Below, in pieces: positions 1-10,377 of a stretch of 64,000 bases of DNA. The position numbers were made by a program, and so were the translations under genes. The notes under the pieces were generated by a model. That model worked only from the letters and a program-made list of their open reading frames with translations. It was not told the origin of the DNA and did not search any database. This stretch comes from Thereva unica (lineage: Eukaryota; Arthropoda; Insecta; Diptera; Therevidae): NCBI GenBank assembly GCA_949987705.1, contig OX465282.1, positions 33,878,039-33,942,038 on the forward strand. The letters run 5' to 3'. Within the stretch, counting starts at the first letter, position 1. Each line of letters opens with the position of its first letter.

Positions 1-1900
1 GGTAAAAATATTGCGAAATAAATAATAATAATAATAACAATAACTCTTTCCTTAGCGGACGGTACACCTCCTTGTTCACCTGGTGGTCTGGTGGCAGGCA
101 TCACAGCATTTTCTGCTGGTACGCGGGAGTCACTTGTTTCAGGAGACACACGACATACGAGAGCCCTGACGTTGTGTCTCTAGCTCGTCCAAGAGTTCAG
201 ACGTGAAGTCTCCGCCTCCTACTCTTGCACCCCCGGACTTCCTTTAACTTCCCTATTCGTCGAGCTAAGCTTACCACTAAACATTGTACAATGCCGTGAA
301 CGACATATAGGACTGGAAGTACAAAGGGTGACACCTGCACTTAGAAATTCACTTAAAAAATGTAATAGAATACTGGTATACATAAACTACTCAATACCAC
401 GCAGTCCTTCGCACACAAATAATTCCTTTCGCTATGTTTTGTATATCTAGCGAAAAATGGATAAAAAATTTGCTTTGTTCAGTATATCTGTTCAATATAA
501 TTTAAAATAAAAAAGGGCGTTTAATAATTCTTAAGCTATTTACTTTAATCGACGTCATAAAGGTGCCTATTTATAATTCAAAATATTCGAATGAAATACA
601 CGCAATACACAAACGTTTCCTCCATATGCTATATCAAATGAAAAAACCGACTTAAATTTATATCAAGAAAAAGTGAAGAGAAAAATATTTTAACACACAT
701 TTGCACCTGGTAGCCCACAAATCAATCGAATATAATCAATACTCGTATTTGTCTCTCGGCTTTTGATATCAAAATCAACCCCAAACTGCTATGTCATCAA
801 TCAAGGAAACATTTTCCGATTACCCTTAAACGGGAGCCCATACGAAATCGAATTGCGTGCACGTTCTTCCCCTTAGCCGATAATTTATGCACGTAAGGAT
901 ACTCAATCCAGCCAACCCGCTGGGCAGTAGCGGCTCCAGCAACCAGAACAACCATCACGCTAACATACCCCCTATGGGCGCTCGAGCAAGGGGATGGAGC
1001 CATGGAAACCGACGTGGCCAAACCAAACTTGGTCTACCCTACCAGAAACAGGATTCCAGCCATGGAGCCTCCTCAGTTGGCTCGCTTACACTTGCGTAGG
1101 GGGTGATGTAATCCGTGATGGGGTTAAGAGTCGTCACTACCAGGACGGGTGGGTATGGTACGTCATAACCTCAATAAGCCCCTGCAAAGACTTTTCGGTA
1201 TCCTGCTGAAAACCTGTTCCTAGGAGTTGGATCAGACTCTTAGGTTTTGCCTCTCGCTTCTATTTTTAGTGGGTGAGGCTCCAAATGGGTTCGGCGGGGT
1301 TTCTTTACTGACCGTTCGTGGCGGCAGTGGGTCAGAATTATTTTAATTGAAGGATGAGCAATTTTTAAGGAATTTTTAATAGCGCCAGCCACTCTCGTTC
1401 GGGTATCCTTTTTCGTTGTTTATATGCGAGTATTTGAGTGAGGGCAGGTTTCCAATGATTAGAAGACTGCCGCCCTAATTTCTCTAGATAATTACTGGGA
1501 GATAGCACCGTGGTTGAGAATAGTTTTGTGTGGCATTTAACCGGCATAGAAAAGTTGCTCTGTGATTGTGGTAAGTACTATAAAAAATTGGTTTCTTTAC
1601 ATTATGGGGGAGCGTATCTTGGTGCGAGAACTTTTATTTATTGCTCATAGAATGAAAAATAAACCAATTTTAGGAGTCACCCATTGTACTAGTTACTAGT
1701 AAGTCCATCATGTCGTTCAGGTCATGGTGCATAATTGTACCTGCTTCAGAGAAATTCTTTAATAACACCCTCTAAACCTCGATTGAATTTGTTGCTTTTG
1801 ATTGACATAAAATCAATCAAACATAATCATTATTAACTTCCCAGTATAGGAAGTTATTGTAATCGGTCCGAAAATCGAAATCGAAAATTTCAACGTATTT
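1..1900. other. No gene recognised; AT-rich sequence with one GC-richer block
   Basis: No supported gene. Frames here are short and show no family motif. A GC-richer block at about 890-1,330 stands out from its surroundings and has the look of an old non-LTR element, but I could not match it to any domain. Near 1,826-1,860 lies a short inverted motif (CTTCCCAGTATAGGAAG) that recurs in altered form near 2,825. Confidence 0.4.
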
Positions 1901-1997
1901 TCATCTTTCAAGGTCCCAGGAGCATTTTAAGCAAAAAATTGGGAGGAAGTATGTGTGTGTGTGTGTGTGTATGTGCGTACGGATGTGCTCATTTTTT

Positions 1998-2640
1998 CCT
2001 GCACGATATCGCGCGAACCAAAACTGATATCGGCTTCGTTGAGGTGTTGTTCGAAGCGTATTAACCGAAATATGATCTGAAAAGATTTTCATGAAAATCG
2101 GTCCAGCCGTTTTTTTGTTTGAGCGACGTAAGTGATTTTTGTACCTGCACGATATCGCCCGAACCACGAAAGATATTGACTTACTTGAGGTGCCGTTCGA
2201 AGCGTATTAGCGACAATATTATCTGAAAAGATTTTTATAATATTCGGTCCAGCGGTTTTTTGGTTTAAATGACTTAAGTGATTTTTGTACCTGCACGATA
2301 TCCCGCGAACTATAAAAGATATCGGCTTAGTTGGCGTGCCGTTCGAAGAGAATTAACCAAAATATGATCTGAGAAGATTTTCATAAAATTCGGTCCAGCC
2401 GTTTTTTGTTTAAGCGGCGTAAGTGATTTTTGTACCTGCACGATATGGCCCGAACCACAAAAGATGTTGACTTACTTGAGGTGCCGTTCGAAGCGTATTA
2501 GCGACAATATAATCTGAAAATATTTTTATAATATTCGGTCCAGCGGGTTTTTGGTTTAACTGACTTAAGTAATTTTTGTACCTGCATGATACCGCGCGCA
2601 CTAAAAACTATATCGACTTCATTGAGGTGCCGAAAAACAT
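1998..2640. repeat. Tandem repeat, about 146-bp unit, alternating A/B forms
   Basis: The phrase CCTGCACGATATCGC recurs near 1,999, 2,143, 2,290, 2,434 and, degraded, 2,581, giving a period near 146 bp. Each unit also holds GTTCGAAGCGTATTA and TTCGGTCCAGC(G/C)G. Units 1 and 3 share one variant (GATATCGGCTT, AACCGAAATATGATC) and units 2 and 4 another (GACTTACTTGAGG, TAGCGACAATAT). The array is therefore a two-fold repeat of an A-B dimer of about 290 bp. A GT microsatellite precedes it at about 1,951-1,970. Confidence 0.75.
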
Positions 2641-3400
2641 TCATACATCAATTTTATATACATTTTCGTCATCCTAATCTTGTAAGTGCGCACATTAAGT
2701 TTGACATTTTAGCGAAAATATTGATAAACAATTGTGACAAATTCTCAGTATTATGCATATATTCTATATTGCCTATTGTTCATTTATTATTAAAATATCA
2801 TAATCATAATATTCAACATCCATCATACTGGGAAGTTGATCGTGTGGACCGAAAGGGTCGAACCCACATCCCAACTAGTTTTATGAGTAATTCAATTTTC
2901 GGGAAGTTGCGTTATTAAGTAAGGTCAATGTAAATAAAAATAAAATTAGGCAGAAGTAATTTTAGGCAGAGTGGAAATGAAATCAAATAAATCAGTGGTG
3001 GTATTTTCACGTTCTATGTTGAAGAAGTGAAATCCGCTTTATACGCTGAACGGGGATCTGGGGATCGTATTCAGTAGGGATATTTTATAATTGCCAGCAT
3101 TTTGTAAGAGATATGGAGAAGCTCTTAGACACAAAAAACTAAAACTAAAAAACTACGCGATGTAGTTGGCACCTACTAGTCTTTCTTTTCTTCCCTAGGC
3201 TAGATCATCTTTGAACTTGTGAATTTAAATTGTCTGACTGTGAGACAGCGTTACTCACCGTATAGTTCAGACAAAGAACACCAAAAAATACCAAGCAGAG
3301 GAAAATGTACTTATCGAAGCAAAATTTGCCACAGTTTGTAGGGAGGGTGTCCGTAACAAGTGTCCGTATTAATGCGTTTTAATTAACTTCCCTTGTAACT
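2641..3400. other. No gene recognised
   Basis: AT-rich sequence without a supported gene. A phrase near 2,826-2,860 (ACTGGGAAGTTGATCG, then GACCGAAAGGGTCG) resembles the motif at about 1,840. The two might mark the ends of an element carrying the tandem array, but I see no clean terminal repeat. Confidence 0.35.
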
Positions 3401-3429
3401 ACATATGTGTGGAAATCTTGCAAGTTCAA

Positions 3430-3690
3430 GCAAGACAAGCTTCCCGGTTTCCGATTGAGCTAAAATTTTCATACACGATTAGTTTAGATGCAATTTGACC
3501 ATTTTGTAAAAAAATCAAGATTAAGGTTCCAAGATGGCGGCCAAATTTTGCAATTGTGCTCCCCGACCCCCCCAAATGGGTATCAAATGAAAGGGTAAGA
3601 CAAGTAGAATACCATTAGCTATGCGGCGTCATTCGAGATACAAAATAGCCGCCAATACAAAATGGCGGCTACCTTTTTCTTTACAACCCA
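3430..3690 (+). repeat. Diverged single monomer of the 269-bp satellite
   Basis: This stretch follows the order of phrases of the satellite at 42.6-44.1 kb: CTTCCCGGTTTCCGATTGAGCT, CATACACG, TTTAGTTTAGATGCAAT, CCATTTTGTAAAAA, CCAAGATGGCGG, TTGTGCTCC, GGGTATCAAATGAAAG, GGCGTCATTC. It is a dispersed, older relative of that repeat. Confidence 0.7.
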
Positions 3691-5485
3691 CTCGGTATGG
3701 GTATCAAATGAAAGCGGCATCAACACCACGAAAAACTACTTCATGGCCTTCAGTAGAGAGGGTCTTGATTAGGGAATCCAATCAGTAATGCGGGGCTAGA
3801 CATGCTGAATCCGCTGGATTAGCGGGACTTGGTCAGTAGAATCAACTGTAATAAGAACCGGGACTTAATAGAGAAATACTAACAATATTGCAAAGTATTA
3901 ATAAAAATAGAATTAGGCCCTGAGAACACGAGTTGACTGTTTTGCAATTCCATTTGCGAACGAAATTGTTTCATGATCTTGTCCGTGTACGGAAGTGACA
4001 CGGGTCGACAGAAGCGAAACCCATTTGAATCTAGTTTGAACTGCTCGGGTGCGACTATTCTTGCCTGTTGGAAGCAATTTCAGATGCGTGGTTGCACTTC
4101 ATCTGAACTATTTGACATTTTGCCAAAACCTCGTTACCTAAAACTAACACCGATTTAAAATCAGTTGCGCCCGTGTGTTTAAGTGTCAAGTTACTCTACG
4201 CCTATGACAGGGGATTACCCACGTGTATTCCTGGGTTTCCATGAACAGAGGTAGTTTTCGTTTAGTAAATAGAAAGCTTTACCCCATAAGTTAGCTCAAT
4301 GCTGTTTCCATGACGGCTCTGGGTGAAAGTGACAGATATATACATATATATTTTTTTTTTCGGAAATTGTATAGAAATGACGTACATTTATCAACAAAAA
4401 ATCATAAAGAGAAATGAGACTTTTCTCGTTAGCAGCACTTTTCTTCACGATTTCATATATATAACGTTCACTACAGTGCGATTAATTGTCAACAGAAAAG
4501 AACAAAATCTATTAATTTTGGCGGCTCCGTGGGATTGTTTAGCTCGATCCCGCGGCATTGCGGGATTGAAATTTTGATGCGGGATTGGGTTCCTTAATGA
4601 ATTTGTGGTTAAAACTTATAAATTCAAAATTGCAGCGGCAATAGGGTTGACGAATTTGCAAATTGTGTTCCTATCGATGAAAATCGGTTGAGGAACTGCA
4701 GCATATTTGGAATACCAGTTTGTTTTTTGGGAGTAAGTAGTAAAGGAAAATTATTTAACTTTAATAATGAAAACAATCAAAGAAAACAAAACTTAGGAAC
4801 CTTCTCAAAATTTATATCAAACTAAAAAACTGTTTCGTATGGCTTTCAAAAGATATTCAAGATGGTGCTCTGTTTTTAGTACTCATTGACAGATAGTGTT
4901 TACATTGACTGAGATAACCGAGTATTCCAAATTACCTGCAGTATTTCAAATTTGCTGCACTTTCTCTACCTGGGATTTTTTAATCTTTTATGATCAAAAT
5001 ATTAATTTAAAAAGCCGCACCAAGATGCCCGACGAGGTTGGCAGTTGTATTCCGATTCCACTGAAAATCGGTACATGATATGTAGTCATTTAAAAAAAAA
5101 ATTCAAATGCATTCCATAGCTAATGCGCACTTGTTCCATAGCTAATGCTCACCGTTAGTAGTCACGTACAAAGCAATCCCGGATGACCACGTCATCCGCT
5201 TTTGCTTCATAAAAATGATAAAAATGATAAGAGTCGCAATAAACCTTTGGTCGGGAAAAGTCGTGTTTTTTAATTTTTCTTTTTATTTGCTACAGAATTT
5301 TAGAAGTGGGATAGTGTCCTAAAACAAAAAAATAAATCCAGAATAATTATTACCCATCGGCTCAAAGTTTAGTGTAAAAGTGCTTATGTGTTATTCTAAA
5401 AAACAGAAAGTATAAGAAAATTTATGTATTTTTGAGAAAGTTCCATAATTTTAGAAAACAAAAAAAGAGAAAGAAATTTCATCCA
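3691..5485. other. No gene recognised; dispersed repeat pieces
   Basis: No supported gene. Short pieces at 4,600-4,690 and 4,995-5,075 (TTCAAAATTGCAGCGGC, TTTGCAAATTGTGTTCC, GAAAATCGGT) are relatives of the units at 56.6-56.95 kb. The rest is AT-rich and featureless. Confidence 0.4.
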
Positions 5486-5489
5486 CATG

Positions 5490-6110
5490 GAGGCACGTGT
5501 CAATACTTTTATCGGCCAGGCGACGTTACAGGAGCTAAAAGATAAATTGCATGTGATGGGGCAACCAACCTCTTGAACTAAAGCAACATCAAAGAATATA
5601 TCGGAAGCTGTCTCAAGTGCATACATTTCTCGCCACCTGTGGGGAAAAGGAAGGTTAATGTACAGCATCCCAAAGGGGGATAAGCCTTTTGAAACCATTC
5701 ATGATGACCATTATGGTCCATTACCACTTTCAACTAGAAACTCGAAAAAATATATTTCTTTGGTAGTGGTTGCGTTTACCAAGTTTGTAAAATTATACCC
5801 AGTGAAGACTACGAACACCAAAGAAGTTATTCAGTGTCTTTCTGCTTACTCTTCTGTTTATAATAAACCGAGTAGAATTATATCCGATAGAGGATCATGT
5901 TTTACCTTAGAAGATTTTTCAACCTTCTCCTCGAATTAGGATATACAACACATAAAAATTGCTACAAATTCCCCCAAGCAGAAAGGATAAATCGCATGTT
6001 AATACCTATGCTGGCAAATGGAGAAAACACCTTATAAAAATCGAATTCGCCATAAATATAGTAAAAGCACAGGGACAACCACAAGTTTGTTATTATTTGA
6101 TATGGTAAAG
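5490..6110 (+). pseudogene. Ty3/gypsy retrotransposon integrase relic
   Basis: The frame at 5,658-5,939 reads as the start of a retroviral-type integrase core: HDDHYGPLP near its start, then KYISLVVVAFTKFVKLYPV, then PSRIISDRGSCF, which carries the second catalytic Asp (D-R-G). Upstream, at about 5,490-5,600, a frame with CHMEARVN and LQELKDKLHVM looks like the end of the zinc-binding region. Downstream, in another frame at about 5,950-6,060, come a degraded AERINRMLIPML-like piece and an EFAIN-like piece. Several frameshifts and the lack of gag, RT and LTRs show a dead fragment of a Ty3/gypsy-type element. Integrase would normally insert the cDNA copy into the genome. Confidence 0.7.
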
Positions 6111-6204
6111 AGAAGCGAAAATGTGGGATTTGAATTTTTAGGTAACAGTAGATTCTGCAATACGGGAAGAGGCTGGAATCTGGCAAATAAAAAAAACCTC
6201 GGTC

Positions 6205-7006
6205 AATAGAATTCTCAACTGATGCGTTAGGACGCATTTACGCTGTTCATCCATCGAATGTTGAATGTTTCTACTTGCGCTTGCTATTGATTAACGCACA
6301 TGGCCCAAAATCATTCAAATATTTACGAATGGTAAATGGTCATCTACATATCGATAGGCGTGTCAGCGTTTGAGCTCATTGGAGAACGATTCCCAAGGGG
6401 ATCAAATAATCGCTGATTCCGTGGCCACATCGAATGCGCATCAAATAAGATGAAAACATGCTATCCATCTCAACATATAGGGTTTAGAACAAATACAAGG
6501 AGGACATGTGCGAAGAAATATTCCATGGCGTACGAAATACATTGCACAATCCGGAAAAGGCAATGTTCGACGAAATTTACAACGAAGGACTGATGGCCAT
6601 TGAGGATTTGTGTATGATGACAGCAAAAAATTCAGGTTGGCATGATTGTGGCGAATCGACCCATGCACGATGCATTCGATCAAGAACTGAAGTGAGCATC
6701 AATACGACCGTGATACGCTGCAGGAAGCGGTTCGATCGAATGTACCATTGTCAAATGATCAACAAAAAAATGCCTACGAAACATTGATGCAATCGGTGGA
6801 AAACAACATTGGTGGGATCTTTTTCCTGGATACGCCAAGTGGAACAGAAAAAAACATTCGTTATTTCGCTGATTCTGACCACAATTCGATCGCGAGCTGA
6901 CGTTGCACTAGATCTCGCATCATTCCGGGTAGCAGCGATGCTATTAGACGAAGGACGTACTGCACATTCCGCACTCGAATTGCTATTGAATTTGAACACA
7001 ACTTAA
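6205..7006 (+). pseudogene. Helitron helicase (PIF1-like) relic
   Basis: In pieces and across frames this follows the Helitron helicase. At 6,209-6,350 are GRIYAVHPSN, CFYLRLLL and FKYLRMVNGHL, a block typical of the segment before the helicase core. At 6,506-6,680 are IYNEGLMAIEDLCMM and neighbouring residues. At 6,790-6,900 is GGIFFLDTPSGTEKN, where the Walker A motif (normally G-T-G-K-T) is spoiled. At 6,850-7,006 follow VISLILTTIRSRADVALDLAS and LLDEGRTAHSALELLLNLN. Helitrons move by rolling-circle replication using a Rep/helicase protein. The Rep domain was not found here, so this is a decayed fragment. A second copy in the same orientation lies at 56.96-57.83 kb. Confidence 0.8.
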
Positions 7007-7058
7007 ACTACAACGTGCAACATCATCCCCCACAACAGGAAAACTGATTGAATGCAAA

Positions 7059-7560
7059 CTAATTCTTTGGGACGAATATACAATCTTCTTTTTCTTCTTT
7101 AAACTCCTTTAATCCCTCAAGAGACATAGGGCGGAAAAAAGTTGCCCTCCAGCGGACTCTGTTTTGCGCGACACCTCTTAGCTCCGACCAGGATCTCCCA
7201 GTTGTTGCGGCTTCTTCTAGTAGGGTTCTCCTCCACGTTGTTATAGGTCTTCCTACTCGACGGGAACCTTGCGGATTCCAGTCAAGGGCCTGTTTGCTAG
7301 ATTTTCGTTTTTGCGTCGCAAGGTGTTGCCAACCTAATTCCATTTCCTTCGCCTGATTTGGTCGTCTATCCTTTCTTGGTCTGCACGGCGCCATAGTTCT
7401 TCGTTTGAAATTCTGTCTTGCCAGCGGATTTTTAGGATACGACGAAGGCATCTGTTGATAAAGACTTGTAGGCACCCTGTAATGAATTGGGTGAATTTCC
7501 ATGTTTCGCAACCGTACAAAAGAACTGCCTTAACGTTGGAGTTGAACAGCCGCAATTTGG
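7059..7560 (-). pseudogene. RTE-type non-LTR retrotransposon, 3' end
   Basis: On the minus strand two overlapping frames (7,555-7,334 and 7,511-7,059) together give the C-terminal end of an endonuclease/reverse transcriptase protein: KAVLLYGCETWK, then INRCLRRILKIRW, ISNEELWRRA, ALDWNPQGSRRVGRP, TTWRRTL and QNRVRWRATF. This order is characteristic of arthropod RTE-clade elements. A frameshift separates the two parts near 7,340. The copy is 5'-truncated at about 7,560, as is usual for target-primed reverse transcription, and retains no RT core. Confidence 0.8.
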
Positions 7561-7709
7561 TGTTAGTGTAGTCCAGGAGCCACCAATCCTAAAAGCTCCG
7601 TGATAACGCTTACTAAAATTTTAAATAAAAATAAAAGTTAACACTCAGACGAATAAGATTCGCTTGGTCGGCGTGGATTTAATTGGCCGAAAAAATTTTA
7701 AATAAATTA

Positions 7710-8140
7710 TACCTGTGACACATTTACCATCATAATGAAAGTAACCTTCATTATCGCGGCAAAACCCCATCATAATGAAAGTTCAAAATGAAAGTATTTT
7801 ACCTTCATTTGGACTGTAATTTCGGATAAGTGACATCTGTTGCAAAACTGGAAACTAATTTTTATAATAAATTTCCTCTCCTTTCTCATTAAAACTGACA
7901 ATTTAACAGTCAATTCAAAACAAACAAACAAATCTGAGCCCAAGTATTTCAAAAATAACGATGTCTCAGGAAAACTCGAGGAAAAAAAAGCAATTGTGGC
8001 CAAAAGAATCGGTTAGTATCTTATCTTTTATCACTTGCAAATGACACATGCAAATGAAAGTAAATGTGTCACCCCATCATTTCCTTAACCATCATAATGA
8101 AAGTTACCATCATAATGAAAGTATAGTGTGTCACAGGTAT
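7710..8140. mobile_element. MITE with 3-bp TTA duplication (Harbinger-like)
   Basis: The ends are inverted copies: TACCTGTGACACA at 7,710 and TGTGTCACAGGTA ending at 8,140. They are flanked by TTA at 7,707-7,709 and 8,141-8,143. A 3-bp TTA duplication is typical of PIF/Harbinger elements. The motif CATCATAATGAAAGT occurs repeatedly just inside both ends (about 7,728, 7,769, 8,090 and 8,108), an internal arrangement of short direct repeats. There is no coding capacity, so it would depend on a transposase supplied elsewhere. Confidence 0.7.
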
Positions 8141-8143
8141 TAT

Positions 8144-8601
8144 ATATTATTAAATTTCCATAATTTTTTTCCGTCATCACGGATTTTGATTAATCTCATA
8201 GACAATTTTGTGGGAAATATCATATTCTTTGAGAAAAAACCCGGCCGACCAATGATTTCTAGCCGGAAAGGTCGCACATACCTATTTAAATGATGTGATA
8301 GGGGTAAAATTTATCCATTATCAAGGAAACCTTTTTTTTTCATTTTACTCATTTTGATGTTAAATTCATAAATATCTTGGTACTTGGTACTTGCTTACAA
8401 ACTGCCGGAAGTATCGCGCATACTAGATTTTATTTTGTGGTTAGAGATTATAATTGTACTGTCATGGATTTTACTTCATTCAAGACATGTCTTCCTTCTA
8501 CCTCTAGTTTCTTCCTTACATTTTAAGCTATATACAAATACATATGGGAAAAAGGAAATATTGGAAAATTTTAATTTGAGTTGATCATTTAATAAATAAT
8601 T
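8144..8601. other. No gene recognised
   Basis: AT-rich sequence between the TTA-flanked MITE and the Polinton left end. No motif or terminal repeat was seen. Confidence 0.4.
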
Positions 8602-8607
8602 ATTAAC
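8602..8607. other. Left target-site duplication of the Polinton palindrome (ATTAAC)
   Basis: ATTAAC here is repeated exactly at 32,686-32,691, immediately outside the element's first base (A of AG at 8,608) and last base (T of CT at 32,685). A 6-bp duplication and AG...CT ends are the known hallmarks of Polinton/Maverick integration. Confidence 0.9.
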
Positions 8608-8759
8608 AGTAGATATGCTATACCGGTTCTAGCACAATTTAACATGGGGTTTTACATATAACCCCTAGATTCACCTTTTCCGCCATCTTGGATTTTATTA
8701 ACTGTGCCAATTGGCTTGTGACGTCACAGGGTCATGTACGAGGGAAAGAAAGGGCAAGT

Positions 8760-8870
8760 GAATGTGTGTGTGTGTATACGAGTGTGTGTTCGGCGACGGT
8801 GGCTTGGGACTCGATGACGGTGGCTTGGGACTCGGCGGCGGCGGTGGCTTGGATTGACCAATAGGCTATG
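8760..8870 (+). repeat. GT microsatellite and CGGTGGCTTGGGACT minisatellite (left arm)
   Basis: A short GT-rich tract is followed by three to four copies of a GC-rich unit of about 21 bp, (G)ACGGTGGCTTGGGACTCG, the last copy expanded by GGC. The mirror lies at 32,433-32,533. It sits about 150 bp inside the element terminus. Confidence 0.7.
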
Positions 8871-9029
8871 GGCGTTCTAGCCCACTTTCCCCATATAAAA
8901 TACATGGGGGCAATCTCGCCGTCTCGGATTTTCCTTGGCGGATTTTCCTTGGCGTACTAAAGGTTTTGGATGTTGTGAAATAAGGTTGTTTTTATTTTTG
9001 GGGACTCTCATTATTCGAAGAAAGGATAT

Positions 9030-10020
9030 TAATTATTAACATCCGCTAATAATATATAATTTGTAATAAAATATTACAAGAGAACAATCAAAGTATTTAT
9101 TTGAAAGCAAAATAGCTGTATGCATCAAGCGAATCTAAAAGTAAAGTAACAGGAAATCAGACTTGAAGAAAGGCCACAAGCACAATTGTTGATCTTGATC
9201 GCAGTTGAAAAAAAGCTCGCGAAATCTAGTATGAGAAAAACAAATAAAAAATACTCTCGGTGGAAGCAGCCAGCAAATTGATTTTGTCAGATATCTTTTT
9301 TCACTTGCAACAAAATCTGCTAGAGTGCATAACTTTTGCAAAAGCTTTTCGTTCTTGCCAGTAGACAACTTTTTTTTTTTAATGTGTTTTTACATATACA
9401 CGACAAAGGTGTTCTAAGTATATTAAAATCTTTTACACATGCGTATCTGCTAGCTAGCAAAAAAAATTACATCGAATTTTTGTTTCGTTTAAGAATGGAA
9501 TTTCTTAATTTGGTGTAACCACCATAGATCGAGATTAGTAATAAATAACACTCCAAAATAAACTGCCTTTTGCTGTTTTGTCCAGTAATAAACTCATTTT
9601 TCTCACACTAGCTGTGCTAATTTGTATAATGTAAAAGAATAGAATAGAAGAGGAGCATATTTTAGTAATGTAGCAGAAATATTAAAACCAGCCATCCTAT
9701 ATTTTTTTATTATTAACAGCAATTAATAATATTATTTTTAATAAAAAATGTTATGCGAGAACAAACAAAAGCATCAAAAGCAAAATAATTACGGGATGTG
9801 CCAGTGAATCTTATAGCAAAGTAACAGGGACACAGTTAAAGAAAAGTCAGAAACACGCCGCACAATTGCGCATGAGGTGATCACGGTTGCAAAGAGCCCG
9901 CGAAAAGATATGGAAAAACAAAATCGACAACTAAGTAAATTGATTGAGTCAGCAGGTTTTTTTACTTGCAGCGAAGTCCGCTAAGTGCAAAACATTTTAA
10001 CATTTACTCGAAGGGTACCC
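9030..10020. repeat. Diverged repeat blocks near the outer end of the left arm
   Basis: Two related blocks (about 9,030-9,370 and 9,700-10,020) share an order of phrases: ATTATTAAC-type AT tract, GAACAA(A)CAAA, AAAGTAACAGG, CTTGAAGAAAGG or AAAGAAAAG, CACAATTG, ACTTGCA(A/G)C(A/G)AA(A/G)TC(T/C)GCTA(G)AGTGCA and TTTGCAAAAGC. Two more relatives lie at the inner end of the same arm (about 17,520-17,760 and 17,940-18,500), all in the same orientation. No coding potential is supported. Confidence 0.6.
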
Positions 10021-10268
10021 CATATATATGTACATATTAACATTGCTACAAGCATTAAAGCTTTAGTGTTCAGTAGAATAAAGTGTCTTTCGCTGGAGGA
10101 AAAAGTGATTTTTACTGAATGCGTTTATGAATGCCTGTTATCAGCCTGTTAAAATGAACCTATGATGTCAAATTACCATTAACCAAGTCTAATTCTTTAA
10201 ACATGTCTTGAATTAAATCACGCAAACCATTTAGAAAATCATAGCATCATTTTTGCACAACAAAAAAG

Positions 10269-10317
10269 TATAAAAGGAGTAAAAATAGTTAAGTAGTTCA
10301 TTCTTCACCTGTCAGTC
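10269..10317 (+). promoter_or_regulatory. Candidate TATA/Inr promoter of the left PolB gene
   Basis: TATAAAAG at 10,269-10,276 and TCAGTC (a match to the insect initiator) at 10,312-10,317 precede the PolB start codon at 10,378. The spacing of about 45 bp is wider than the usual 30, so either the initiator call or the start site may be elsewhere. The right arm has the mirror at 30,974-31,022. Confidence 0.4.
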
Positions 10318-10377
10318 ACAGAGACAACAGACAACGGCAAAGGAATTTCTAATAAAGCAAGGCCAATAAGAAATAAT

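Noticed and set aside
887..1209. Overlapping frames in the GC-richer block
   Set aside because: Short, mutually overlapping, and without any recognisable domain; possibly part of an old non-LTR element but not supportable.
9135..9368. 77-codon frame, also at 31,923-32,156, with relatives at 18,315-18,500, as a conserved small protein
   Set aside because: It is the translation of a noncoding repeat block. Relatives diverge in frame and length, and no start context is supported.
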